The notes beneath the pieces are model-generated. The model worked only from the letters and a program-made list of their open reading frames with translations. It had not been told where the DNA came from and did no database searches. Shown piece after piece: positions 12,424 through 22,826 of a stretch of DNA of 64,000 bases. The position numbers and the translations under genes are program-made. The number at the start of each line of letters is the position of its first letter. The stretch's first letter is position 1. Source of the DNA: Silene conica (Eukaryota > Streptophyta > Magnoliopsida > Caryophyllales > Caryophyllaceae); NCBI GenBank assembly GCA_029255685.2, contig CM055311.2:3892269-3956268 (forward strand), written 5' to 3'.

Positions 12424-12778
12424 TTCATTCATCTTAACAATTTAAAATAAACAAAACTAATCTAAACCTAATTGTGTCGATTGGTTTTCAGTAATCATTG
12501 ATCTACATCAATATTATGTTTATCATCATATGACAATTATTTTAACAATTAAAATAACAAAAGCAAAAAAATAAAAAAAAGAACAAGAAGAACCAAAAAA
12601 AAAAACTTCCGTGACCTTATAAAAAAAATTTGGTTTTGTTCCAAAAATCATTAATCTATATCAATATTATGCATATCATCATATGAAGATCATTTTAACA
12701 ATTAAAATAACAAAACCAAAAAAAAAATTACCGTAAAAAAAACGCCGTGGAGTAAATTTCAAAACGATTTTGAACGTT
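12424..12778 (-). other. Leader of the older copia element, with an internal direct duplication
   Basis: A-rich, non-coding. Two related stretches (about 12480-12610 and 12630-12735) share a phrase containing ATCAATATTATG, ATCATCATATGA and ATTTTAACAATTAAAATAAC. The position between PBS and insertion site suggests leader DNA of the element whose LTR follows. Confidence 0.45.
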
Positions 12779-12791
12779 GGCTCTGATACCA
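12779..12791 (-). other. Primer binding site of the older copia element
   Basis: The minus strand reads TGGTATCAGAGCC two bases after the LTR that starts at 12794, complementary to initiator tRNA-Met. Confidence 0.85.
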
Positions 12792-12793
12792 CT

Positions 12794-13422
12794 TGTAGGA
12801 ATATTTCATAAATTTCCATTTAAATTATTAATCAAATTAATACTGCCAAGGATTATATCAAAAACGAACTGATACAAAAATTATAAATTGAATTAAAAGG
12901 ACATGGATATAGAAATAACCTTTAGATCTATGAGATAACGGCCTAAGAACAACCTAGTAAACCCAAGTTTCAATGTAGAAACTCCTCTTAGATTGCACCC
13001 AAGAAGACTAAGAAAATTGCCCTTCAAGTTACCACCTAGATTACTATTAATTTTGGAGGCTTTTGTTTTAGGGTTTTTAGATGATCAACTTCTACTACAA
13101 AATAAAAGAAAATTGTTCTCTCATATCTTTGTGATTTACACGGCCCAAACTACTACCGAGTTAGTAGTCTTACACGGCCCAAGCTACTACCCTGTGATTT
13201 GGTCTATTTATTTCACTTATCCGAACTTCTATTAAAATATGTACATATTTTTTAATGCATGTACTCGGAACTAAATATCCCATATTAATTTCCGGAGAAC
13301 ATTTTCGGAAATGTAACATAAACACAATTTTATGGAGAATGTTCATTAATTATCTTATAATTAATTAACCTAATTATATTATTCTAAAATATCATATATT
13401 AAAATATATAATTAATAAATGT

Positions 13423-13502
<80 letters not shown>

Positions 13503-13824
13503 CTAGAATTAACATTTAATTCATTTCTCCTAATTATTATTTAATCATATTAAATGTTCATCATCTATTTAACTACATTTAGATAATTTTGGCATTTACG
13601 TAATTATATCAATATATAATCACATTTCTTAGTACTATCCTATAGGTGTGACATTTAGGGATCAACTGATTACCGTCATCATATGACAGTAACGTCAAAC
13701 TTCTAGTAAGCCAACCGTTACCGATAAACGTTAACCAACTGATTAATATACTAAGTATTCCTGTGTGATCTTGTAAAAGATTTATTTAAATAATCACACA
13801 CTGTGGAGAACATTTACTCCAACA
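12794..13824 (-). repeat. 5' LTR of an older copia element
   Basis: 1031 bp. On the minus strand it starts TGTTGGAGTAAATG and ends TCCTACA, followed by AG and the PBS. No second copy lies in the window. The block at about 13641-13745 resembles part of the LTRs at 168-1411 and 11183-12418, so the two elements are related families. A long TA microsatellite lies inside. With its internal region apparently continuing past position 1, it is more likely an element cut by the 168-12418 insertion than a solo LTR. Confidence 0.75.
13426..13499. repeat. (TA)n microsatellite
   Basis: About 37 uninterrupted TA units inside the older LTR. Its length is likely to vary between individuals and to be unreliable in assembly. 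Confidence 0.95.
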
Positions 13825-14860
13825 GTAAGTGTCTTGAGGATAGAGTTATTTTTCCGACATTTAAGAGTGTGATTTGAGTAGTACAAGTAAATATAGATAC
13901 AATGGGGTTGTTCAGGGATGCGCATATGGTTAATTCTGATTGGTGTGGAAAATAGGGGGTATGTAGCAAGAAAACTGATGAAGTAGATAAATTTATTTCA
14001 AGGTTGTATTATGTGTAAATGACTTAAGCATAAATGCTTTAAAAAAAAGTTAAAAATCTCTGAAATATCATGTATGAAAACTCAATTTTGTTTTTTTTCT
14101 TATGAAACAAAAAAATAAGTAATCAAATGTTAATAAAATATCATGTCAATTTAGTATTGTTAACGTTTAACTACGTTACCTTTTTGTCTTGGTGATTAAA
14201 AAAAACATCGTGGTTTGAATTTTACACCCAATTTCAATGTAACATCTCGAGTGTTGCATCCACCGTTCATTCCTTAACACTTCTCTCATACCTCTTTTGT
14301 TAACCAAACAAAAAAATTGCATGTGTTTTGTTTTCCCCACCAAGGATTTCTCATTCAAACAAGCTCGGTTTGAAAGCAGAAGTTAGCTAGGTTTCTGATA
14401 GATGGATGAACTTTTTAAAGGAAGAGCTAACATTGAGAGATAATAACTCCGGGTGTTTCGTGAAGGAGGGGTGACTTGAATATTTTAGGTGTGTATTGGA
14501 AGCTAGGAAAGAGTGTCGATGATGAGTTAGATGGTTGTTTGAGGTAGCAATAAAGATGACTAAATCGCATTTGATGATTAATTTCATGATAGGTTAGTAG
14601 GTATGGCTTTGGACTGTGGACCGTTTCATGTGTTGTTTGAAGAGTAAGAGTAGTGGTTTGAAGAGTTCTTTCGTGTGGTACATACTGTACACGATTGTGG
14701 TGAGTTGGTGGTAACATTAATGACAGAAATGAATATAAATGAGGTAATTTTATTAACAAAATAACACATGTATAAAACGAACTAATACTATTTTTATATA
14801 AAAAAAGTCTTATGATTTACTTTTGATTTACATGGACAAAAATACTACTACGTAGTAAAT
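13825..14860. other. Unassigned intergenic DNA
   Basis: About 1 kb between the older LTR and the MULE. Short open frames (for example 14427-14759 on the minus strand) are of simple composition and show no domain. I recognise no feature. Confidence 0.5.
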
Positions 14861-14869
14861 AATAAGGGT
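14861..14869. repeat. Probable MULE target-site duplication, left copy
   Basis: AATAAGGGT here and TATAAGGGT at 33870-33878 match at eight of nine bases and sit just outside the two TIRs. A 9-bp duplication is typical of Mutator-like elements. Confidence 0.6.
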
Positions 14870-14995
14870 GATTTGCATACTACTACCTATTAAAGTTAGA
14901 AATTTTCAAATTACTACCTAATAAGTCTATTTATGCAAAATACAACCTAAAATCTTACAACTAAGTAGAAACTACTACTAATTAGACGGAAAAGG
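14870..14995 (+). repeat. MULE left terminal inverted repeat
   Basis: Matches the reverse complement of about 33800-33869, best over the outer 25 bases and again at the TACAACCTA and GACGGAAAA segments. The ends have diverged by small indels, so the inner limit is approximate. Confidence 0.6.
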
Positions 14996-15423
14996 AGAGT
15001 TTGCAACTAATAAGTCATCGGAGCTTATGTTAAGACTATTCTACCCTTACACTCTAACAAATTAACAATTACCCAATTTCACTTACTATCCTTACTTTTA
15101 ACCTAAAACATCACAGTAAATAAAAATTACAACGATTAATCAACAAAATCAAGCGGTTTTCATCATTGTCATCATCCTGGATCATCTTTCCATCATAGAT
15201 ACAGGTCGACTACTTCTATTCTACTTGTTTATCTTGTTATTTTTGCTAATGTCAGAAATTGTAAACCCTAACTTTATAATAATCAGTATTATTGGTAAAA
15301 TTTTGGGGATTTTTGTTGCTTGATGATTAATGTCCTAAATTCGTGTTCTTTATTGTATTTGCTGTATACATTGATGATTGATGTATGGTTAATCACCCTC
15401 ATTTGTCTATTTTTGATTATAGG
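14996..15423 (+). other. MULE 5' non-coding region
   Basis: Region between the TIR and the transposase start. TTTTTGATTATAG directly before the ATG at 15424 looks like the end of a 5' UTR intron, but I cannot place its donor. Confidence 0.4.
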
Positions 15424-16481
15424 ATGTCATATACTTCACTTTGTATGAGGTATTACCATGGTGGTATTTTTGAATATAAAAAGGGTAAGACTGAATATAA
15501 AGGTGGAGGATTGCTATTAGATCTCGGGTTGTCTGTAGAGGACATTAATATAGTTGCTGTAATGGATAAGCCTAGAAAACTGGTGAGAACAGACACTTTT
15601 GAGCGTTGGTATAAGTTACATGGAAGGAACTTGAATAATGGTAGAATGAAGCTTGTAGATGAGAGGGATGTATCATTGTTGTTGAAAGGTTAAGATATGT
15701 TTAATATTGTCACTGTGTGGATCACTCTCCTACCTGAGAAAAGTAAACAAGCACCTGAAAAGGTGTTAACTATATCTCCAAGGATAAAGAATCTTATGGT
15801 CAATCAGTTTTTATCACAAGAAGTGGTCCCCAACTCTTCCAATAAACAAAACACCATTTCAAATAAACAACACTCCACCATAAATGAATCATCTACCCAC
15901 TTAAGGAGAAGCCCTAGAGGACACATCCTACCTAAAACTTCTCATCTTAAAAGCTTCTTAATTTTCCTTCTATAGAACATATCCCACTACAAATAATTCC
16001 AAATGATGTTGGTACATCAACAAGATTGCCTAAGTTGAATGTTAGAAGAAGGCTTGACATACCTGAAGAGGAGCAAGAAATTGTTGAGGAGTTCTCCTCA
16101 GGTTCAGACCAAAGTGATGTGGATGTGAACTTTGAAGAGTTTGAGGAGGATAGGGTTGTAGATGAAGAGTTATTTCAGAATAAGGATAATAATCCTTCTG
16201 ACATATTTGATTCAGACGGATTTGGATCTATTCAGGAAGATTTGAGGGATGAAGTGACTCCAAATACTGAACATCCATCTACTACGGCTGCCCCTACTGC
16301 CAAAGATAAAGGGTTATTTGGTGTAGATAATCTGGATGTTAGGCTAGAGGGTGAAAGTGAAGGGGGATCAGATGATTTCAATAGTTTGCAAGGTTCTGGT
16401 GATGAAGCAGATCCAAATCCTATATTTAATCCAGAGGTTGATTTCAAAGGAAAAATTGTTCTAAAACAAGGTCTAAGGTTC
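15424..16481 (+). pseudogene. MULE transposase, N-terminal part (PB1-like domain and acidic linker)
   Basis: From ATG 15424 the frame reads MSYTSLCMRYYHGGIFEY, then YKGGGLLLDLG, with a tryptophan and a charged C-terminal stretch. This is the pattern of the PB1-like domain found at the start of many plant MULE transposases. TAA at 15691-15693 interrupts it; the same frame resumes with NIVTVWITLLPEKS. A frameshift near 15980-16025 leads to a strongly acidic linker rich in Glu and Asp (16026-16480). The frame ends at the insertion site of the Athila-type element and continues at 25446 with PTVVDLRLAL. The family assignment rests on layout and on the transposase core downstream. The gene is dead. 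Confidence 0.7.
16477..16481. repeat. Target-site duplication of the Athila-type element, left copy
   Basis: GGTTC here and GGTTT at 25446-25450, one mismatch. Joining the two flanks restores the transposase phrase around LRF-PTVV, which supports the boundary. Confidence 0.7.
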
Positions 16482-18999
16482 TGATGGCCGGGTTTTTGTC
16501 GTCAATTCCGGCACCAAAAACAATTTGTAAACTCCCAAATTAAGTAGTATAATTTAGGGTCGAACCCAAAGGATGGTGGGATTAGGCTATAAGTCTTGGT
16601 CTAGTTTTAGTTTAGTCGGTCAACAAAGCATGATTTGTATTCTAAATTCTAAACTAACAATATAAATTAAGTGAACAACTAAGTAAACATAATGAGAGAA
16701 AAGTCTAGGGTCTCGGGGTCACTCAAGTAGGAGGGGTCTAGTCTAAGTCGAATAGAAGGAATAACGGAGGGTGAAGGCTAGGTGTGTCCCTATCTCTCGA
16801 TATGAAACGGTCCTTAGGTCAAGTCTAGTTGAACTCTCGTCCTAACTAATCCCAACCCACTTATCTATTACGGTCCAACTAAGCCCGACTCTCGCCGCAA
16901 GCAAGTCTAACCAAACACATGGAGAGTCAAACTCTCGTTCAAGCAATCCAACAACATGTTCAAAGCAAAAGATAAGAGACCAACATCCAACGAAATATGA
17001 AAAACAATTTGAAGCTATGAACATAGATATCTTGTCTAGCCAAATCATAAGCATTATACTAACTAGTCTCAAACTCTCGTTTCGAAAATAGCTAATAATA
17101 AGAGTGGAATTACTCAAGCTCTCACTTGGGCATTTTCACAAACACCTTGTGTGCAAAAGATTAAAGACAAATTACCCATAACGATTAGCATTCAAAACAC
17201 GACTCAAATCCGACCCACTAACCCCACAAGAGGTTCCCTTTAACCCTAGATTAATCTACTCACACATGATAAACAAAAATAACACAATACTAACTATGTA
17301 AAACATACTTAGTAACAAGATTAAACAAACAATGTAAGATGAAATAGAAAACATGTAAACAATTGAAATAAGATGAAATTAAGGTAAGAAATATACCAAC
17401 TTAAATTAAAGGAGAAAACTTGAATTGAAATATGGAGGATGAATGTCTTCTTGTCTTCCAAAATTACAACCCAAATAATTGTCTAACTTGAATAAACTAA
17501 AGACTAATTAAACTAATTATTAAAGAAAGATTGAAAGAAATGAAAGAAGGAAAATTACTTGAACTAGGGTTCTTACATATTTGAGAGAATAATTTTCTAA
17601 TCTAATGGTAGTCTAATCTAAGGTAGTCCTAAATTGTGAATACTCCTTTTTTACAAATGAGAGAAGAGTCTTATATATGACTCTCTCTAATTACAAGATT
17701 AAAGGGGCTAATTAGAAATGATAATAATAATAATAAATTAATACTAATAATACTACTAATAAGACTAGTACTAATAATAATAAGAATAATACTAAACATA
17801 CTAATCATACTTATACGTACTACACTACTACGGCTAATAATAATAATAATATATAATTAATAAATAATAATAACAATAATAAGAAGTAACAAAAGCAACA
17901 GTATCAACTATCACGCGACAAAACGACCCAACGCAGCAGCATGTATCTCCCCGCCGGCTCGCCGGCGGCCGGTGGAGCACCGGCTGGCAACCTTCTGGAA
18001 CAAAAGGGACTAAATTGAGGGTGGTGGGAGCCGGCGAACAGAGCGGCAGCCGGGTACCCGTCTCAGAGCAAAACAGGGGAAGTGCAGCGCGCGCGGGGCT
18101 AGAAGACTTAGCCATGGCTGCTACATTGATGGTCGGCGGTGGGCGTAGATGGTAGTTATGAGGAGCTGGATGTGAGGGGATGTAGGTGGCGGTTATTGGT
18201 GGCTGATTTGATGGCCGGAGGTGGCTGTAATGGTGGCTGAAAGTTGGTCGCGCGAAAAGGTTGTGATTTGAATGTGTGTGGGCAGGGGGTATAGGAGAGG
18301 TCGTGGTGGCTAGCATGTTGGTCATTGGTGGTTATGAGAGGTTGGGTTGTAAAGTTGGAAGTATAGGGTGGCCAATGGTGGTTAGTGGTGGCTGCCATGG
18401 TTGCCACAGGTGGTATCTGATGTTGAGCAAAGACCGTCGCAAGTTACAGCTGCTCCTTTACTTAGTTTATTTTTCATACTTGACAAATTTTGTTTGTGGA
18501 CAAGGAAGGTTGAGGGGCTCGTGGTGGATGCCATGGTGGTTTTTGGTGGTCATGGGTGATATGGTTGTGAAGGTGGATGTATGGGGTAGCCAATGGTGGT
18601 AAGCGGTGGTTGTTACGGTGGCCGGAAGTCATATCAGATACTCAGCAAAGACCGTCGCATATTTGGCTGATAGTTTGATATTTGCGTCTAAATTCTACAC
18701 TTGGCTTATTTTTCAAGACTAAGCCATTTCATCTCATAATATCGTCTTGCCCTTCCGCCTCACTTTCACTTTTCACATTCCTGTCTCACATTTCCGTCTC
18801 ACATGTGCATTAAATTAATAAAATAATAATAATAATACTAATATTACGCATAAATACAAATAAATATTATATATAAACTAATATGACTAATTATTATAAA
18901 TTATTAAATAAATGAGCTTATTAGACAATTAAGCACACAAAATCGAGTCAGAATAAGGTAAAAATGAGGGGTAAACCAGTACCAAAATAGTACTCATCA
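16482..18999 (-). repeat. 3' LTR of the gag-only Athila-type element
   Basis: 2518 bp. The plus strand starts TGATGGCCGGG and ends GTACTCATCA. The 101-bp length difference from the other LTR is explained by the Stowaway MITE with its TA duplication (93 bp) and an 8-bp insertion there. It contains an unusually GC-rich segment at about 17930-18110 and a direct duplication at about 18360-18720. Confidence 0.92.
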
Positions 19000-19014
19000 A
19001 ATATCCCCACACTT
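19000..19014 (-). other. Polypurine tract of the gag-only Athila-type element
   Basis: The minus strand reads AAGTGTGGGGATATT directly against TGATGAGTAC, the 3' LTR start. A GAGGACGA motif lies just upstream. Confidence 0.75.
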
Positions 19015-20799
19015 AAACCTTACTCGTCCTCGAGTAAGCTCAAAAATTAAACTAGGACACTTAATATAAAAGACTAGCTACACTAATAAAATCTGATGGT
19101 AGGCAATTAACGGGCCTAATTAACGGGCCTCCTCCGTCCCTTCAACTCACACCGAAATGCAATGAGGTATGCATCCCTTGCAAGGCAAGTGGGGGCTTGC
19201 GAGAAAATTTTGACACATCAAACAATTAAGCACAAGTCAACACATAAGATGCATCACAAAAGAGAAAAGTCACTTTCCTCATCTAAGCGACGAAAATCAT
19301 CTAAAAGAGAACAAATTCAAAATCGTAAACTCCCTCACAAATACTAATTCTACAAGTCACTAAGACAAAAAGGATGACAACAAAACACCACCAAATAATG
19401 CTAAACTAGGCTACTTTCATAACCATGATCCAAATACTTTCGTCAAGGGCGATCGGATGGAATGGAATGATAATCCCCGCGATGCTAGAGGCAAAAGATA
19501 CAACAAGTCTAGATTCTTCACATAGTAAAGGTCATGGGTCGTCCCAAGATCGACAAGACGGCATGGCAAAATTGGTTTTTTTTTGGAGTGAAATGCTCAA
19601 ATCAATGCAAAATGGTGGATTTCATTCAAAATTTGACCTCATTCGATTTTTCATTTCATGAGTTAAGATGGGGTTTGTCCCTCGCGTGCTAATGTCCTTT
19701 GCTTTCGCCAATCGCTTATTAGGCAACCGGTTAACCTCTAGACAATAGTTTATCGGGGTGACAATCACTCTGTCTTTGGGGGGTCGAATTCACAACCAAG
19801 TGGGAAGCCAATTCAATGGCTACCCTCCAAAGCACATCGAAGTGGTACGCCTCCATCAAAACAACATGTTTTTATTCTTTTTCAACAACCTTTTTTTTTC
19901 GAGATTTCTATTTCATTCATAACATTTCCACATCTTAAAATCATTGAAAAGAGCATTCCAAATTTATTCATGAAAGTTATTTTTGGGTTGCCAAACCGCC
20001 AAATCTATCAAGGTCACCAAGACAAGCTAATCAAAACCATTTCACATCACAGGGTTGGACAAGGTGACTCACATGCAAACCCTTGACTCGGTATTAGATC
20101 ATGGTTCGAAAGATACTAGCAAATCATAACCTAGGGTGTTTCAAAACCATTCTAAAAGGCAAAGTCACAAGTAAAAGAATTATTTGCAATGGCCTAAACG
20201 ATTTTGTCAAAGTTCCCAATTAGCCATTTTCAAAACACTTTTCCTAAATGCAACTATATGCCATGAATGCAACTAATATAAACATGTTATAATGCAAATG
20301 AGTCTACAAACTATATGCCAAGCAAAACTAATACATCTCCTAACAGCACAAAAGCACACAAACCACACAACAATCTCCACAATATACTCCACATCCTCCA
20401 AATACAAGCCCATCCTCCTCAATTGTAACAAAAGAATGAAAATGAGAGTGAAATAGAGGTTGGAGCGATCATACCATGACGTCTTCACAATCCAATGCGG
20501 TGCTCAAGTAAGTGTTGCCTATGCGAAAGGAGAGAAAACAAGCAAACGTATATACAATTCTACACTAATAAGATAAAGACATGTTTTTGAATTTTTCAAG
20601 TTTTTCAAATTTTTATGGTTTTTTTTTTAAAGAAACGAAAATGAAACGAATCCCCTCCCCACACTTAAAATGTACATTGTCCTCAATGGACCAAATGTAA
20701 GGAGGAGATAAGAAAGCAAAACACATTTTTTTTTTTTTCAAATTTTTTTTTTTTTCAAAATTCCCTCCCCACACTTGAGACGGGCATTACCCTCAAAAA
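19015..20799 (-). other. Non-coding region between gag and PPT of the Athila-type element
   Basis: No pol motif is visible. Two further purine-tract-like copies occur near gag: minus strand TAAGTGTGGGGAGGGGA (20651-20667) and AAGTGTGGGGAGGGAA (20761-20776). Each is preceded in the element by a TTGAGG motif, with GACA present only in the first. Confidence 0.6.
20651..20776 (-). other. Two internal purine-tract-like motifs
   Basis: Both share AAGTGTGGGGA with the terminal PPT at 19000-19014 and lie just downstream of gag. A comparable pair exists in the unrelated-sequence element at 34248-43450. They could act as additional plus-strand primers; that is inference. Confidence 0.5.
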
Positions 20800-22626
20800 T
20801 CAAGTGTAAGAAGGGGGAATGGGGACAAAAATGCTAGATGCGAGTGACTCATGTAAAAAGGCATTCAAAGAACGCATTAGTTTATCGAACGAAGTGGACC
20901 AATCCTCTCCGAAGTGGTCATAGGCCATCATTGGCAACAAGTAGGACCAACAACACCTATAAGAAACAAGATGAGTTAGAAGCAATGTATAAGCATAGAT
21001 GAGCCTATTGAATGCGTCGAACTCACCCCAAGTCTTGTCATCGCGTTCCAAAGGCTTAGGAGGAAAGCTAAGACCCTTCACATCATACATTTTGTCACGA
21101 CATTCATTCATGTCCCCTCCAAGAGTGTTGATTTCATCCCCATTTTCACAAATTTCCAACAAACAATCATCATGGGACAAATCAACCTCTTTGAGGGGAA
21201 CTTCACAATCGTATTCATCAATCAATAAAGCAAGAAGAGGAGTAAGAGAAATGAGGTCTTCATGATCGGTGGATGATAGATGTGACTCACCCTCAATACA
21301 AAAGCGAACCTCAAATCTCTCAAGAAGAGGGTCATCAATGATCTCAAATTCCTCATAAAAGCTTCCATGCTTGTAATCCTCAAAAGGGGTTTTTACCCTC
21401 TTCTCTTCCTCACAATTCTCACCGTCATTTTCCTTCTCCAACTCGAAAATCATCCTCTCAACACACTCTCTTCCCAACAACTCGTGATCAACCTCAAATG
21501 ATACACACTCCAATTCATTTGCATCCCATGGCTCCACAACTCCCTCTCCACGTAACTCAATCAAATCGTCACACTCAAACCTCATAACCTCCATCTCACA
21601 CTCATTACTCATCAAATAATCGTCCAAGGGTTTTTGAGGAGCATAGGAAGAACAAAAGTCAAGGTCATCCCCACAATCCCCACATGACATATAATTAGAT
21701 GAGGAAACATGCATGGCATCATTTGAGTAAAAAGGAGTATGGTATGATTCAACATTGTGCATATTATCATCATAATTCATCATATTCTTATACATGGGAG
21801 GTGGGGATGCATACAAAGAACAAGCACTAGAATCATGTCCCAAATAACCACATGTACCACAAGAAAATGAAAATTCATGCACATCATTCTTAATTAGCGA
21901 GGGAGGAACAACATAATTGTGTTGAACATTGTGAACATAAGAGGGAGAATCAACCTCAACTTGTGGTTCAACCAATCTTGTCACTATCCCAAACCCACAA
22001 CTAGCATCGGTCATAGCCACTTTCTCAAGCAAAGATCTTGCCTCATCATCACCCAAATCATAAAAGGCACCTCCGGCCGAAGCATTTATCAATTCTTTAA
22101 CGGATTGATGTAAATTGTTAAAGAAAGTTTGCATAATTAACCAAATTGGGATCCCATGATGAGGACAAGATATCAAAAGTCCATTTAACCTTTCCCAAGC
22201 CTCACTCAAATTCTCAAACTCGCCTTGATGAAAAGAAACGATCTCATTTCTTAGTTTAGCGGTTTTCGAAGGTGGAAAATATTTGGCAAGAAAGGCTTGG
22301 GCAAGGTCATCCCAAGTACAAAATGTGCTAGGAGGGTGAGAATATAACCATTTCTCGGCTCCATCCCCAAGAGTAAGAGGAAAAAGCATAAGTTTCACAA
22401 CATGAATTGGCACACCATTCTTTCTCACCAAAAGACACTTTCTATTAAAACGTTTAACATGGTCAAGCACACACTCATTAGGTAACCCACGGAATGAATC
22501 ATTTTCAAAGATCTCAACCCACTCCGGATGTAGCCCAAGCTCCACGTCCTCTCCAATATCAATTGGAGAGTCACACAACTTTGGATCAAGTCTACTATGG
22601 TCACGCAAAGTCATGTGTGAACACAT
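20800..22626 (-). CDS. gag: Athila-type Gag protein
   Basis: 608 codons from the first in-frame ATG at 22626; the open frame extends upstream only through a TTG. With residues counted from 22653, the Retrotrans_gag core spans roughly 60-185: FNRKCLLVRKNG, LTLGDGAEKWLY, FLAKYFPPSKTAKLRNEI, NLSEAWERLNGLL and CPHHGIPIWLIMQTFFNNL. A CCHC zinc knuckle CGTCGYLGHDSSAC follows at 265-278. The second half is acidic and of unknown function, with many Glu and Asp residues and several cysteines. Gag assembles cytoplasmic particles and packages element RNA. It is the first and only gene after the 5' LTR and PBS, and it is uninterrupted, so it may still be made. No protease follows, so processing would depend on another element. 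Confidence 0.85.
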   Translation of the reverse strand: MCSHMTLRDHSRLDPKLCDSPIDIGEDVELGLHPEWVEIFENDSFRGLPNECVLDHVKRFNRKCLLVRKNGVPIHVVKLMLFPLTLGDGAEKWLYSHPPSTFCTWDDLAQAFLAKYFPPSKTAKLRNEIVSFHQGEFENLSEAWERLNGLLISCPHHGIPIWLIMQTFFNNLHQSVKELINASAGGAFYDLGDDEARSLLEKVAMTDASCGFGIVTRLVEPQVEVDSPSYVHNVQHNYVVPPSLIKNDVHEFSFSCGTCGYLGHDSSACSLYASPPPMYKNMMNYDDNMHNVESYHTPFYSNDAMHVSSSNYMSCGDCGDDLDFCSSYAPQKPLDDYLMSNECEMEVMRFECDDLIELRGEGVVEPWDANELECVSFEVDHELLGRECVERMIFELEKENDGENCEEEKRVKTPFEDYKHGSFYEEFEIIDDPLLERFEVRFCIEGESHLSSTDHEDLISLTPLLALLIDEYDCEVPLKEVDLSHDDCLLEICENGDEINTLGGDMNECRDKMYDVKGLSFPPKPLERDDKTWGEFDAFNRLIYAYTLLLTHLVSYRCCWSYLLPMMAYDHFGEDWSTSFDKLMRSLNAFLHESLASSIFVPIPPSYT

Positions 22627-22805
22627 GCTAACAAAAAAAGACTCTAAATGCAAGTGACTAAAACTAAAGATGCAAGAAATAAAGAAACAACATATTTTTT
22701 TTTCTTTTTTTAAATATTCAATTTTTTTTTTTTTTTTTTTTTTGAAAAAGCAATAAAATGACTAATCCTAAAACTCAACAAAAACTTATATCTAACAAAG
22801 CACCA

Positions 22806-22823
22806 TCCCCGGCAACGGCGCCA
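22806..22823 (-). other. Primer binding site (tRNA-Asp)
   Basis: The plus strand reads TCCCCGGCAACGGCGCCA, identical to the 3' end of plant tRNA-Asp including CCA. It lies three bases from the 5' LTR. tRNA-Asp priming is typical of Athila elements. Confidence 0.92.
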
Positions 22824-22826
22824 TTT

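Noticed and set aside
12794-13824. Solo LTR
   Set aside because: A PBS and leader-like DNA adjoin it and the leader is interrupted by another element, so an interrupted full element is more likely, though its other end is not visible.
14427-14759. 110-codon minus-strand frame between the older LTR and the MULE
   Set aside because: Rich in His, Thr, Leu and Ser without any domain or relation to neighbours.
17834-18602. Open frames of 80-163 codons in the Athila LTR, repeated at 24206-25040
   Set aside because: They are duplicated simply because LTRs are duplicated, overlap on both strands, are of simple composition (His/Pro/Ser or Gly/Val/Trp) and show no domain.
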